In this document: in pieces, positions 25,037-33,972 of the stretch | Position numbering within the stretch: the stretch's first letter is position 1 | Layout of the letters: each line of letters begins with the position of its first letter | DNA from: Agarilytica sp045430305 | Lineage (GTDB): Bacteria > Pseudomonadota > Gammaproteobacteria > Pseudomonadales > Cellvibrionaceae | Assembly: GCA_045430305.1 (NCBI GenBank) | Contig: JAILXW010000001.1 | Coordinates: 186,001 to 250,000, forward strand | Reading direction: 5' to 3' | Length of the DNA: 64,000 bases | Position numbers and translations under genes: made by a program | The notes under the pieces: generated by a model | Database searches by the model: none | Told to the model about the DNA's origin: nothing | The model's input: only the letters and a program-made list of their open reading frames with translations

Positions 25037-27448
25037 ATGGGTTTTGGCGATGATGAAGAGATCTTACAAGATTTCTTAGTTGAAGCTGGTGAAATTATTG
25101 AGCTGCTTTCAGAGCAGTTAGTGGACCTCGAGCAGCGTCCCGACGATAAAGATCTCCTCAACGCAATTTTCCGCGGTTTCCATACTGTTAAAGGCGGTGC
25201 GGGATTTTTGCAGCTCAACGCGATGGTGGACTGCTGCCACGTTACAGAAAACCTCTTTGATATTTTGCGTAATGGTCAGCGCGAAGTCACTTCCGAACTT
25301 ATGGATGTGGTGCTGCAAGCGCTCGATACGGTCAATCACCAGTTTGCGGAAATTCAAAAACGGGAAGCGCCTACGCCGGCAGCCCCAGAGTTAATTGCAC
25401 AGCTAGAGCGTTTAGTTTCTTGTGAGGATCTCTCGGCAGGTGAAGAGGTTGTTGAAGAAGCACCCGCCGTGCCGCCAGAACCGGCTGCGCAAGCACCGGC
25501 GGTAGAAACGCCAAACGGTGATGGAAGCGGGCTGGATATTACCGATGATGAATTTGAAGGCTTTCTTGACGCTATAACGGATGGTTCAGCAAGCCCTGCA
25601 GCAGCAAGTGGCGACACTAGTGCTGCTAGTAACGGTGACGAAATCACCGAAGATGAATTTGAAGATCTATTAGATCAGCTACATGGTGCTGGAAAGGCCC
25701 CTCAAATAGCGGGGGATAATACTGTAGCTTCCTCGCCTGCAGCGCCAGCTGCTGGCGGAGCCTCTGGAACTGAGGATATTTCAGAAGATGAATTTGAAAA
25801 CCTACTCGACCAATTGCATGGGTCAGGTAAGGGTCCAGGCACAGGTGCGGCACCAAGCGCGCCAGCACCCAGTGCACCAGCGGCTTCAGCGCCGCCGCCA
25901 AGTACAAATAACGCTGCTGGGGGTGACTCCGGCAATGGCGAATTAATTTCTGACGACGAGTTCGAAAATCTACTTGATCAGCTGCATGGAAAAGGCAAAG
26001 GCCCAACTGAAGTAGAGGCTGCTGCGAGTTCGGCGGCAGCGAAAACTGCACCTCCACCCCCGAAAAAACCTGCCGCCAGCTCTGCTCCAGCAGAAAAAGC
26101 GCCAGCAGCGGTGAGTGGTAACGGCACAAACAAAGAAAAAATAGTTGCAGCGCCTCCGCAGCAAAAACCTGCGGCAAGTCCTGCTCCTGCCAAGCGTGAA
26201 TTAGCTGGTGGTCAGCAGCAAGCTGCCCCTGGTGGTGAAACCACAGTTCGGGTTGATACACAGCGTCTTGACGACATTATGAATATGGTTGGCGAGCTAG
26301 TGTTGGTGCGTAACCGCTTAGTACGCCTGGGAGCCGAGTCTAGTGATGAACCGATGCAAAAAGCGGTGGCCAATCTAGACGTTGTGACCGGCGACCTACA
26401 GTCGGCAGTAATGAAAACACGTATGCAGCCTATCAAAAAAGTGTTTGGCCGCTTCCCTCGTGTTGTTCGTGATCTTGCTCGAAACCTTAAAAAAGAAATT
26501 CGGTTGGATCTACAAGGTGAAGAAACCGACTTAGATAAAAACTTAGTTGAGGCACTTGCCGACCCGTTGGTTCACTTGGTGAGAAACTCAGTGGATCACG
26601 GTATTGAATTGCCAGATGTGCGTGAAAAAAATGGCAAGCCACGCGAAGGCACTGTCTTACTAGCCGCTGAACAAGAAGGTGACCATATTCTGCTTTCCAT
26701 CACAGACGATGGTGGCGGTATGGACCCGGAAGCGCTTAAAAGTAAAGCCATAGAAAAAGGCATATTGGATTCTGACGCGGCAGCACGTTTAAGTGATGTC
26801 GAAGCCTATAATCTAATTTTTGCGCCGGGGTTTTCTACCAAAACAGAAATTTCTGACGTGTCAGGTCGTGGTGTCGGCATGGACGTTGTGAAAACAAAAA
26901 TTTCTCAATTAAACGGCTCGATCGAGATCAGCTCTAAATTGGGCGAAGGCACACGCATTGTTATTAAAGTGCCTTTGACTCTGGCAATTATGCCGACCCT
27001 GATGATCTTGTTAGAAAATCAAACATTCGCGCTACCCCTTGTTAGCGTGAATGAAATTTTTGATATGGACCTTGCAAAGAGCAATATTGTTGATGGCCAA
27101 GAGTGCATCACCATTCGTGATAAAGCCATTCCCATGTTCTTTCTTAAAGACTGGTTAGTCCAAAACGCGGCTATGCCCGTACAAAAAACAGAATCAGAAT
27201 CAGAAACAGAAGAGGAAGAGGGCCACGTTGTTATTGTATCTGTGGGTACACAGCGCGTTGGTTTTGTTGTTGATCAACTTATCGGGCAAGAAGAAGTTGT
27301 CATTAAGCCCTTAGGTAAAATGTTGCAGGGAACTCCAGGAATGGCCGGTGCTACCATAACCGGTGACGGTACTATCGCACTCATTCTTGACGTTCCAAGC
27401 ATGCTAAAAGAGTACAGTGGTTCTAGCCGAATGGGCGTCCGCGCATAA
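25037..27448 (+). CDS. cheA: Chemotaxis histidine kinase CheA with repeat-bearing linker
   Basis: An 803-residue kinase. The P1/Hpt domain occupies 1-125 with phospho-accepting His49 (FRGFHTVKGGAGFL). P3 dimerisation starts near 402 (TVRVDTQRLDDIMNMVGELV). P4 ATPase motifs are HLVRNSVDHGIE, DDGGGMD, FSTKTEISDVSGRGVGMDVV. P5 CheW-like runs from about 640 (LMILLENQTFALPLVSVNEIF). No recognisable P2 CheY-binding domain is present. Instead residues 130-400 are an Ala/Pro/Gly-rich linker carrying four copies of a D/E-EFExLLDQLHG motif, which may take over response-regulator docking. Confidence 0.95.
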   Translation: MGFGDDEEILQDFLVEAGEIIELLSEQLVDLEQRPDDKDLLNAIFRGFHTVKGGAGFLQLNAMVDCCHVTENLFDILRNGQREVTSELMDVVLQALDTVNHQFAEIQKREAPTPAAPELIAQLERLVSCEDLSAGEEVVEEAPAVPPEPAAQAPAVETPNGDGSGLDITDDEFEGFLDAITDGSASPAAASGDTSAASNGDEITEDEFEDLLDQLHGAGKAPQIAGDNTVASSPAAPAAGGASGTEDISEDEFENLLDQLHGSGKGPGTGAAPSAPAPSAPAASAPPPSTNNAAGGDSGNGELISDDEFENLLDQLHGKGKGPTEVEAAASSAAAKTAPPPPKKPAASSAPAEKAPAAVSGNGTNKEKIVAAPPQQKPAASPAPAKRELAGGQQQAAPGGETTVRVDTQRLDDIMNMVGELVLVRNRLVRLGAESSDEPMQKAVANLDVVTGDLQSAVMKTRMQPIKKVFGRFPRVVRDLARNLKKEIRLDLQGEETDLDKNLVEALADPLVHLVRNSVDHGIELPDVREKNGKPREGTVLLAAEQEGDHILLSITDDGGGMDPEALKSKAIEKGILDSDAAARLSDVEAYNLIFAPGFSTKTEISDVSGRGVGMDVVKTKISQLNGSIEISSKLGEGTRIVIKVPLTLAIMPTLMILLENQTFALPLVSVNEIFDMDLAKSNIVDGQECITIRDKAIPMFFLKDWLVQNAAMPVQKTESESETEEEEGHVVIVSVGTQRVGFVVDQLIGQEEVVIKPLGKMLQGTPGMAGATITGDGTIALILDVPSMLKEYSGSSRMGVRA
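25532..26005 (+). repeat. Four EDEFENLLDQLHG motifs in the CheA linker
   Basis: Copies at CheA residues 166-180 (DITDDEFEGFLDAI), 202-222 (EITEDEFEDLLDQLHGAGK), 247-268 (DISEDEFENLLDQLHGSGK) and 303-323 (LISDDEFENLLDQLHGKGK). Each is separated by 20-40 residues of Ala/Pro/Ser/Gly. The first copy is the most divergent and lacks the HGxGK tail. The DExxDLLxxL core is shared with the CheZ C-terminus in this same operon. Confidence 0.85.
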
Positions 27449-27517
27449 TAGTTTTCGCTACCTATACGCATGTCGAGTACGGCATAGTGTCAGTGTAAGT
27501 AATACTTTGGAGGAGCT

Positions 27518-28636
27518 GTGCCATACAGCGTATTGATTGTTGACGATTCTCAATTCTTTCAAGCGAGATTGAAAGAAATTATTAATGAGAGCCCTGATTT
27601 AAACGTGGTGGGGATAGCTGCGAACGGTCAAGAAGCCATTGATTTGGCCAAACAATTAAAACCAGACATTATTTCAATGGATTACGAAATGCCATTTCTC
27701 GATGGTGTTTCGGCCGTTAAAATTATTATGGATGAAAACCCAATGCCAATTGTGATGTTTTCTTCCATGACCTATGAAGGCGCGCGTATTACGCTCGACG
27801 CATTAGAAGCTGGCGCGGTCGATTTCATGAATAAGAACTTTGCTGAAGTGTCAGCAAATTCAACAAGTTTCAAACAAAAATTCCATCAAAAACTCGTTAC
27901 CTTTGCCCGCAATGCTAACTCTTCTGCTGCACAATCTGCTTCGTACCTGAATGAAACTGTGCAAGCATCTAAAATTAGCCCTGTAGCCCGACCTGTAGCT
28001 CGCCCCGCTGCACCCGTTACACCGTCAGCCCCTGCATCTGTAAGGCCTGCGGTAAGCAGTGGAAAATTAAAAGGCAAAGTAAAATTATTGGCGATAGGTG
28101 CTTCAACCGGTGGCCCAGTCGCCTTGACGGATATTATTACGCAATTACCAGCTGATTTTCCGTGCCCGATTATTATCATTCAGCATATGCCAGAAAATTT
28201 TACTCGGGCTTTTGCTGAGCGAGTGAACCGCAATTCTGCGCTTAATGTAAAAGAGGCAGAAAATGGCGATCGACTAGTACAAGGTCAAGTCTTGGTTGCT
28301 CCGGGTGGAAAACAAATGATGGTTGACCGTGGGGGCAACTCCGTTCGAATTGCCGAAGGCGATGACCGAGTGAATTACAAGCCTTGTGTTGACATTACCT
28401 ACGCCTCGGCTGCAAATGCGTTTGGCGATGGAGTACTCGCAGTGGTATTAACCGGAATGGGGGCCGATGGCGCTGATGGTGCGCGTATTCTAAAAGAAAA
28501 AGGCTCAACCATTTGGAATCAAGATGAAGCCAGTTGCGTTGTGTACGGTATGCCAGCCGCCGTTGAAAAAGCCAACCTCAGTACGTTGTCGCTCCCATTA
28601 AAAGATATTGCTGATCGATTAATTTCTGACTTGTAA
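27518..28636 (+). CDS. cheB: Chemoreceptor methylesterase/deamidase CheB
   Basis: A 372-residue protein. An N-terminal receiver (VLIVDDSQFFQARL; phospho-acceptor in SMDYEMPFLDG) and a Pro/Ala-rich linker (about 140-180) are followed by the methylesterase domain with IGASTGGPVAL (serine nucleophile), IIIQHMPENFT (His) and VLTGMGADGADGA (Asp). It removes methyl groups from chemoreceptors and so drives adaptation. GTG start at 27518 with GGAGGAG immediately upstream. No cheR gene lies in this window. Confidence 0.95.
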   Translation: MPYSVLIVDDSQFFQARLKEIINESPDLNVVGIAANGQEAIDLAKQLKPDIISMDYEMPFLDGVSAVKIIMDENPMPIVMFSSMTYEGARITLDALEAGAVDFMNKNFAEVSANSTSFKQKFHQKLVTFARNANSSAAQSASYLNETVQASKISPVARPVARPAAPVTPSAPASVRPAVSSGKLKGKVKLLAIGASTGGPVALTDIITQLPADFPCPIIIIQHMPENFTRAFAERVNRNSALNVKEAENGDRLVQGQVLVAPGGKQMMVDRGGNSVRIAEGDDRVNYKPCVDITYASAANAFGDGVLAVVLTGMGADGADGARILKEKGSTIWNQDEASCVVYGMPAAVEKANLSTLSLPLKDIADRLISDL

Positions 28637-28720
28637 ATCTGCTCACGACAACCGTCATATTCCCAACCGAAAATAATTGGCGCTTTTATCCAAAAAACGC
28701 TGACTAAATGCATAATTACC

Positions 28721-28747
28721 TAAAGTTCTGCTGGTTTTGGGTGATAT
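28721..28747 (+). promoter_or_regulatory. Sigma-28-type promoter before motC
   Basis: TAAAGTTC (28721-28728), 11-bp spacer, GGTGATAT (28740-28747). The consensus is TAAAGTTT-N11-GCCGATAA; 7/8 and 5/8 positions match with exact spacing. The motC ATG is 42 bp further on. fliA, the cognate sigma factor gene, is in the same cluster. Confidence 0.55.
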
Positions 28748-28788
28748 ATAAGATATTGAATCCTAAATAATTTTAATTCTTTGGCCTT

Positions 28789-29529
28789 ATGGACTTACTC
28801 AGTTTTCTTGGCGTTATCATCGGTTTTGCTGCGCTCATCGGGGGTAACTTCCTTGAAGGTGGTTCGTGGTCGTCTCTTATCAATGGCCCTGCGGCACTTA
28901 TCGTGTTTGGGGGTACCATTGGAGCAGCCATTTTACAGACGCCAATGACGGGGCTAAAACGTGCAGTGGCCTTATTCTCTTGGATTTTTCGTCCACCCAC
29001 CCAACAGTTTCAGACAGGTATTTCTAACGTTGTACGCTGGGCGATGGCTGCACGTAAAGAAGGTTTGCTCGGTTTGGAAAACGTATCAGAAACCGAGAAA
29101 GACATGTTCTCCCGCAAGGGTTTGCAAATGTTGGTTGATGGCAGTGAGCCTGATGTCATACGCCATGTGATGGAAACCGATTTGATTGTGGCGGAGCAGC
29201 GCGATCACGAGGCGGTGCAGTTTTATGAAAGCATGGGCGGTTATGCGCCGACCATTGGTATTATTGGTGCGGTAATGGGGTTGATCCATGTCATGCGGCA
29301 CCTTGCAGACCCTTCAGAGCTTGGCCCAGGTATAGCGGTCGCGTTCGTTGCCACAATTTACGGTGTTGCACTTGCCAACCTTTTCTTGTTACCCATGGCT
29401 AATAAGTTGCGCGCTTGCGTGAAAGAACAAAGCCAATACCGCGAATTGATCATTGAGGGCATTATTTCGATCGCCGACGGTGAAAACCCGAAAGCGATAG
29501 AAATGAAACTCAGTGGATACCTTCACTAG
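28789..29529 (+). CDS. motC: Flagellar stator subunit, MotA/PomA family (MotC)
   Basis: A 246-residue four-helix membrane protein. MDLLSFLGVIIGFAALIGG opens the first helix; LIVFGGTIGAAIL, the cytoplasmic loop with MLVDGSEPDVIRHVME, and the paired C-terminal helices (YAPTIGIIGAVMGLIHVM, AVAFVATIYGVALANLFLLP) follow. With MotD it forms an ion-driven torque unit. The gene order cheB-motC-motD is that of Pseudomonas, where this is a second stator beside MotAB. Ion used (H+ or Na+) cannot be read safely. Confidence 0.93.
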   Translation: MDLLSFLGVIIGFAALIGGNFLEGGSWSSLINGPAALIVFGGTIGAAILQTPMTGLKRAVALFSWIFRPPTQQFQTGISNVVRWAMAARKEGLLGLENVSETEKDMFSRKGLQMLVDGSEPDVIRHVMETDLIVAEQRDHEAVQFYESMGGYAPTIGIIGAVMGLIHVMRHLADPSELGPGIAVAFVATIYGVALANLFLLPMANKLRACVKEQSQYRELIIEGIISIADGENPKAIEMKLSGYLH

Positions 29530-29538
29530 GCGAAAATT

Positions 29539-30537
29539 ATGATTCGCCGCCAAACGCTTGAGCCTAAAATCAACCACGAGCGCTGGTTGGTTTCCTATGC
29601 CGATTTTATCACCCTGTTATTTGCCTTTTTTGTGGTGATGTATTCCGTTTCACATGTTAACGAACAAAAATATCGTCAACTTTCGACGACTCTGGAATCT
29701 GCTTTTTCTTCAACAAGCAGCGAACGTAAAGTAGTGGACGAAAGCGTTCAGATCGCTGAGCCAGTATTGGCGGAAATTGAGGACATTGCTGAAGATATTC
29801 AAGAAAGCTTAGGTGGCGTGTTGAGTGATGATGCGATCAGTATTTCTGGTAACGAGCAATGGGTAGATATTGAATTAAGTGCGGGTTTATTATTTTCCAG
29901 TGGTGAAGCTGAATTGAGTAATGCCGCGAAAAAAGTGCTTTCGCCTGTGGCTGAAATATTAGCGCCTTACGAAAACGCAGTTGCGATTGCGGGGCATACG
30001 GATGATGTACCCATAAATAACGTAGCTTTTGCTAGCAACTGGTCTCTATCTTCTGCACGAGCGGTGTCGGTGGTTAACTTTCTCGCTTTCGCAGGTGTGA
30101 AACCGGGGCGATTGTCTGCCGTGGGCTACGGTGAGTACCGCCCCGTCGTCGCCAATACAGACAGCGATTCGCGTGCACGTAATCGCCGTGTTGTAATTCG
30201 TATTGCCAAAGAATCGGCCCCGGCGAATTTGGTGCCTGTTGATGAATTTACTGGCACGCGAGTACCTGATGCTTCGGTTGATGAAGCTCAAGACCTTAAT
30301 AGCACAGGGGTAGATGAGAACCTCGACAGCGGTCTATCAAATAGCGGTAACTCTGAAGCGGAGGCCGCACAAGAAAATCCCCCTGATACACCACTCCAAA
30401 CTGACCCCATACTTTCCGAAAACCTTCAGCCTGTGCGTTTGCAGGGTGGGGGCCTTCTATTTACAAGTGACCCAGAGCTGCCGCGTACGAACCCCCCAGT
30501 CACCGAACAAGCACCGCAGGAACAAGAAGGGCAATGA
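29539..30537 (+). CDS. motD: Flagellar stator subunit, MotB family (MotD)
   Basis: A 332-residue protein. A cytoplasmic N-terminus with WLVSYADFITLLFAFFVVMYS carries the ion-binding Asp of MotB proteins in its single membrane helix. An OmpA-like peptidoglycan-binding domain follows (AIAGHTDDVPI, NWSLSSARAVSVVNFL, AVGYGEYRPVVANTDSDSRA, NRRVVIRI; about 130-225). The last 100 residues are an acidic, Asn/Glu/Pro-rich tail without a recognised domain, longer than usual. Nine bp after motC. Confidence 0.93.
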   Translation: MIRRQTLEPKINHERWLVSYADFITLLFAFFVVMYSVSHVNEQKYRQLSTTLESAFSSTSSERKVVDESVQIAEPVLAEIEDIAEDIQESLGGVLSDDAISISGNEQWVDIELSAGLLFSSGEAELSNAAKKVLSPVAEILAPYENAVAIAGHTDDVPINNVAFASNWSLSSARAVSVVNFLAFAGVKPGRLSAVGYGEYRPVVANTDSDSRARNRRVVIRIAKESAPANLVPVDEFTGTRVPDASVDEAQDLNSTGVDENLDSGLSNSGNSEAEAAQENPPDTPLQTDPILSENLQPVRLQGGGLLFTSDPELPRTNPPVTEQAPQEQEGQ

Positions 30538-30636
30538 TACCTCCCGTGGCCATCGCGGTATTTCGGTGAGTTTCGAGACTCAATACTCCATCGTAAAAAC
30601 CACGGAAAAGGCTGAGCAGGGGAGCCAAATGCTATT

Positions 30637-30652
30637 TGGCGCGACAATTGCT
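30637..30652 (+). promoter_or_regulatory. Sigma-54 promoter before parC
   Basis: TGGCGCGACAATTGCT matches the -24/-12 consensus TGGCACG-N4-TTGCW at all defined positions but one, with exact spacing. The expected start near 30664 would leave a leader of about 205 bases. The rest of the 333-bp gap 30538-30870 holds no gene I can support. Confidence 0.6.
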
Positions 30653-30870
30653 CTGGAATTACTATGGTCTCAGAAAAGCTTAAGAAATCGCTGTTTTTAG
30701 TGTCAAACCGACAATAAAACGGCGAAAACTTGCCAAAAATTGAGAAATTCCGCGCAATTGCCGCCCTTAGCGGGTGGGGTATACGGCTAGCACCTATACT
30801 TATAGATCCTGCATTGAAAAATGAAGGTAACACCGAACATCGTATTAAATAGAGGTCAAAGGTTTCCAAA

Positions 30871-31749
30871 GTGTTAGTTTGGACCGTATCCAATCAAAAG
30901 GGTGGTGTTGGTAAAACCACCTCAACCGTATCGCTGGCTGGTATTGCAGCAGAAGCGGGCCGTCGCGTATTGCTCATCGACCTGGACCCTCACGGGTCAC
31001 TCACTTCCTATTTTCGCCTAGATCCAGATACCCAGCTCAACAGCGTTCACACACTATTTCAAGAACGTAAGACGCTCTCGCGGATGATCATTGAAGATAT
31101 CATCTACGAGACCAAATACCAGAATATACACTTGCTGCCTGCGTCTACTGCCTTAGCCACGCTAGAGAGGCAAGGTATCGGTGACGGTATGGGCCTGGTA
31201 CTGAGCAAAGTACTCAGCTTGATCGCTGATGATTACGACCAGGTGATGATTGACTGCCCGCCTCAGCTGGGGGTATTAATGGTCAATGCCTTAGCTGCGT
31301 GTGATGATTTGATCATACCTGTGCAAACCGAATTTCTTGCATTAAAAGGGCTCGATAGAATTCTTCATACATTGAAGATGTTAAGTAAATCGCGTAAAAA
31401 AGCACTACCGTATTTGGTTGTACCGACCATGTTTGATCGGCGTACCCAAGCTTCAGTATCGAGTTTGCGAGTGATTCGGAATGACTACGGTGATCATGCT
31501 TGGCCAGGTAAAATACCCGTCGACACAAAATTTCGTGATGCCAGCAAAGCCGGCGTACCACCAAATTTATTTGAAAAAGATGCGCGCGGCGTAGCGGCGT
31601 ATCGTTCGTTGTATCAATTTATGATGCAGCGCGATAAGCAAGTCGCATCATCTCGAGATGAAGGGCCGGGGCGAGAACAGGAACACAAGCAGCCAAGACA
31701 AAGACAACCGGGGCAAGGTAAAAATCAGGAGCAAGGAGCGCCGCTGTGA
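30871..31749 (+). CDS. parC: ParA-like ATPase for chemotaxis array placement (ParC)
   Basis: A 292-residue ParA/MinD-type ATPase. NQKGGVGKTTSTVSLAG is the deviant Walker A, LLIDLDPHGSLTSYF Walker A', and MIDCPPQLGVLMVNAL Walker B. After about residue 255 it ends in a Gln/Arg-rich polar tail. In Vibrio and Pseudomonas the ParA homologue between motD and the CheW-like gene targets chemosensory arrays to the pole. It is not a chromosome-partition ParA, since no parB or parS accompanies it. It overlaps parP by 4 bp (GTGA). Confidence 0.88.
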   Translation: MLVWTVSNQKGGVGKTTSTVSLAGIAAEAGRRVLLIDLDPHGSLTSYFRLDPDTQLNSVHTLFQERKTLSRMIIEDIIYETKYQNIHLLPASTALATLERQGIGDGMGLVLSKVLSLIADDYDQVMIDCPPQLGVLMVNALAACDDLIIPVQTEFLALKGLDRILHTLKMLSKSRKKALPYLVVPTMFDRRTQASVSSLRVIRNDYGDHAWPGKIPVDTKFRDASKAGVPPNLFEKDARGVAAYRSLYQFMMQRDKQVASSRDEGPGREQEHKQPRQRQPGQGKNQEQGAPL

Positions 31750-33701
31750 AATCCTTATCTGATGATGGCAATCACACCGAAGATGAACGTAATGGTGCAG
31801 ACGCAGCGATCGAAGACTACCTGTCTGATTTATTGAATGAGCCTGCTCAAGAAGACGATGAGCAACTCGGTAGCTCAACACCAAGCCAGCCCCAATCCAA
31901 TAGACCGCAAGCAAGCAGTGACTTGCCGAGTAACGTTGCCCCGATAGGGAGTAAAGCTCGGGGGCAATATCCGCCCATTTTAAAGTCTGTTCCATTTACT
32001 GAAAATAAAGAGTGGGGGCAGCCTGAAGCCAAGGGCAATAAGGCAGCAGAGAACCCCTGCAGCAGTACCGAAGAAAAAACTGAAGCGAAAAAACCGGAAA
32101 CAAAGCTCAATGAAAACAAAATAGAAAAAGCTTTGGCTGATGCGAAAGCTAAAGCCGATGCAAGAGCAAAGGAGAGGGCAGCTCAAGAAGCGGCAAGAAT
32201 AGAAGCTGAGCGTGCAGAAGCCGCTAAACAAGAAGCGGCAAGACTAGAGGCTGTGCGGGTAGAAGCCGCTAAACAAGAAGCTGCAAGACTAGAAGCTGAA
32301 CGAGTAGAAGCTGAACGAGTAGAAGCTGAACGAGTAGAAGCTGAACGAGTAGAAGTTGAACGGATAGAAGCTGCGCGTGCAGAAGCAGCTAAACAAGAAG
32401 CGGCGAGAATAGAAGCTGAACGGATAGAAGCCGCTAAACAAGAAGCGGCAAGACTAGAGGCTGTACGGGTAGAAGCCGAAAGGGTAGAAGCTGAACGGAT
32501 AGAAGCTGAAAGGGTAGAAGCTGCAAAACAAGAAGCAGCAAGATTAGAAGCTGAACGGGTAGAAGCCGCTAAACAAGAAGCGGCGAGAATAGAAGCTGAA
32601 CGGATAGAAATCGCCAAACAAGAAGCGGCGAGAATAGAAGCTGAACGGGTCGAAGCCGCTAAACAAGAAGCGGCAAGACTAGAGGCTGAGCGGGTAGAAG
32701 CCGCTAAGCAAGAAGCAGCAAGAATAGAAGCTGAACGGATAGAAATCGCTAAACAAGAAGCGGCAAGATTAGAGGCTGAACAGGTAGAAGCCGCTAAACA
32801 AGAAGCGGCGAGAATAGAAGCTGAACGGATAGAAGCTGAACAGAAAGAGAAAGCTCAACAATGGCCTGCGGAAGCATTGGCAGACAAACCTCAGGCGCCT
32901 CTGCCTGCGTCGCCCAAAGCTCAGGCTACCACCCAAAATCCACAAGACTCTTTTGTTGGCGCAAGTATAAAAGAGCTAGAAGACCAAAAGCGCGCAATGC
33001 TGCAGCGCATGCTGTCTCATCAGGCTATTCCGGCACCGGCACCTCCAAAAGCACAATTAGATACAGACACTAAAGTTGAGCTTGCATCGAAAGAGCAGGT
33101 TGAAAGCAAGCTAGACGTACCCGTCTCGATACCTGAGGTTACAGCGCAGCCAAAGGTCGACTCTCCGGCTAGTGTTGAGATCGAGACACACACAGAAGAA
33201 GCGCATGCTCTATCAAACCTTCTTACGTGGAATGAAGAAAAAGGGTGTCCTGTATGGGCCGAAAATGCATTTGAAGTGCTGCTATTTGAGGTAGCTGGGC
33301 TTTCTCTCGCTGTGCCCTTGCTGGCTTTGGGGCAAATCGTTCCATTAAATAAAAAATTGACCAAGCTACAAGGTCAGTCAGAGTGGTTTATGGGAATACT
33401 TCCCGCTTCCTCCGGTGATGTTCGCACGATTAACACGGCATTATTTGTTATGCCTGAGCGTTACCAGGAAAGCTTTACGGAAACCGCAAAATATGTGGTG
33501 ACGATTGATGGTATGCCTTGGGGCTTAGCCGTTGATAATGTACAGCAGCCCATTACTCTACAACCAGACGATGTTAAGTGGCGAAGCAAAAGAAGCAAGC
33601 GGCCATGGCTTGCTGGCACTGTAAAATCCCACATGTGCGCGTTGATAGATATCCCTCAAATGGCTTCTTTACTCCATAAAAAAGAGCATCAAGCGAAATA
33701 A
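31746..33701 (+). CDS. parP: CheW-domain array protein ParP with very long repeat region
   Basis: A 651-residue protein. Residues 1-120 are acidic and polar (AIEDYLSDLL near 22-31). Residues 140-370 are an uninterrupted charged repeat of AAKQE/AARLE/AERVE pentads. Residues 370-495 are Pro/Ala/Glu linker containing SIKELEDQKRAMLQRML. The C-terminal 150 residues are a CheW-like fold (FEVLLFEVAGLSLAVPLLAL, WFMGILPASSGDVRTINTAL, HMCALIDIPQMASLL). In Vibrio ParP links ParC to CheA and receptors at the pole. The repeat makes it far longer than typical ParP proteins, as I recall them. Start GTG overlapping parC. Confidence 0.85.
   Translation: MKSLSDDGNHTEDERNGADAAIEDYLSDLLNEPAQEDDEQLGSSTPSQPQSNRPQASSDLPSNVAPIGSKARGQYPPILKSVPFTENKEWGQPEAKGNKAAENPCSSTEEKTEAKKPETKLNENKIEKALADAKAKADARAKERAAQEAARIEAERAEAAKQEAARLEAVRVEAAKQEAARLEAERVEAERVEAERVEAERVEVERIEAARAEAAKQEAARIEAERIEAAKQEAARLEAVRVEAERVEAERIEAERVEAAKQEAARLEAERVEAAKQEAARIEAERIEIAKQEAARIEAERVEAAKQEAARLEAERVEAAKQEAARIEAERIEIAKQEAARLEAEQVEAAKQEAARIEAERIEAEQKEKAQQWPAEALADKPQAPLPASPKAQATTQNPQDSFVGASIKELEDQKRAMLQRMLSHQAIPAPAPPKAQLDTDTKVELASKEQVESKLDVPVSIPEVTAQPKVDSPASVEIETHTEEAHALSNLLTWNEEKGCPVWAENAFEVLLFEVAGLSLAVPLLALGQIVPLNKKLTKLQGQSEWFMGILPASSGDVRTINTALFVMPERYQESFTETAKYVVTIDGMPWGLAVDNVQQPITLQPDDVKWRSKRSKRPWLAGTVKSHMCALIDIPQMASLLHKKEHQAK
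32181..32850 (+). repeat. 15-bp-period tandem repeat encoding charged pentads in ParP
   Basis: About 670 bp of units encoding five-residue blocks AAKQE, AAR(L/I)E and AER(V/I)E, arranged mostly in a 45-bp higher-order unit, with four successive AERVE copies around 32290-32350. Units are near-identical in DNA but differ by synonymous and V/I, L/I changes, indicating slippage or recombination with some age. A glutamate falls at every fifth residue, which favours a long single helix or coiled rod. Confidence 0.92.
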
Positions 33702-33870
33702 AGTTTCTAGTTTAAAAGCTCGAAATGGAAGCGTGAACGATTCGCTTAGATAGCCCTCCATCCTGAATTTTTACTGCTTCCGTCAAGGCCTGTCTAAAGC
33801 GGACGGCCAAAATCTGGAGCGCTCGCACAAGCGCTAACTGTGTAGGCGCTGATATTTTGGCTCGCTTTAG

Positions 33871-33886
33871 TGGCACAGAAGCTGCA
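33871..33886 (+). promoter_or_regulatory. Sigma-54 promoter before cheW
   Basis: TGGCACAGAAGCTGCA fits TGGCACG-N4-TTGCW with two mismatches and exact GG-to-GC spacing. The predicted start (about 33897) is about 75 bases before the cheW ATG. The 271-bp gap otherwise holds no gene. Confidence 0.55.
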
Positions 33887-33972
33887 ATACACTATATTAA
33901 TAGGGTATTGCGGCTGATTTTTGACGCCGACGTCGAACATTTTCTCGTAAACCCTATGATTTGTGGATGGCA

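Noticed and set aside
25644..26261. Long minus-strand open frame opposite the cheA linker
   Set aside because: It mirrors the Ala/Pro/Gly-rich, GC-skewed repeats of the CheA linker; its translation is leucine/glutamine low-complexity with no start signal.
30314..30700. Plus-strand open frame overlapping motD and the gap after it
   Set aside because: Out of frame with motD, no ribosome site, no recognisable protein; the gap is better explained by the sigma-54 promoter of parC.
30871..31749. Chromosome-partition ParA
   Set aside because: No parB or parS nearby; position between motD and the CheW-domain gene identifies the chemotaxis-specific ParC.
32183..32617. Minus-strand frame opposite the ParP repeats
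   Set aside because: A repeated Ala/Ser/Arg pattern that is simply the complement of the AERVE repeat.
32181..32850. CRISPR-like array
   Set aside because: The repeats are contiguous, in frame, 15/45-bp units without unique spacers, and no cas genes are present.
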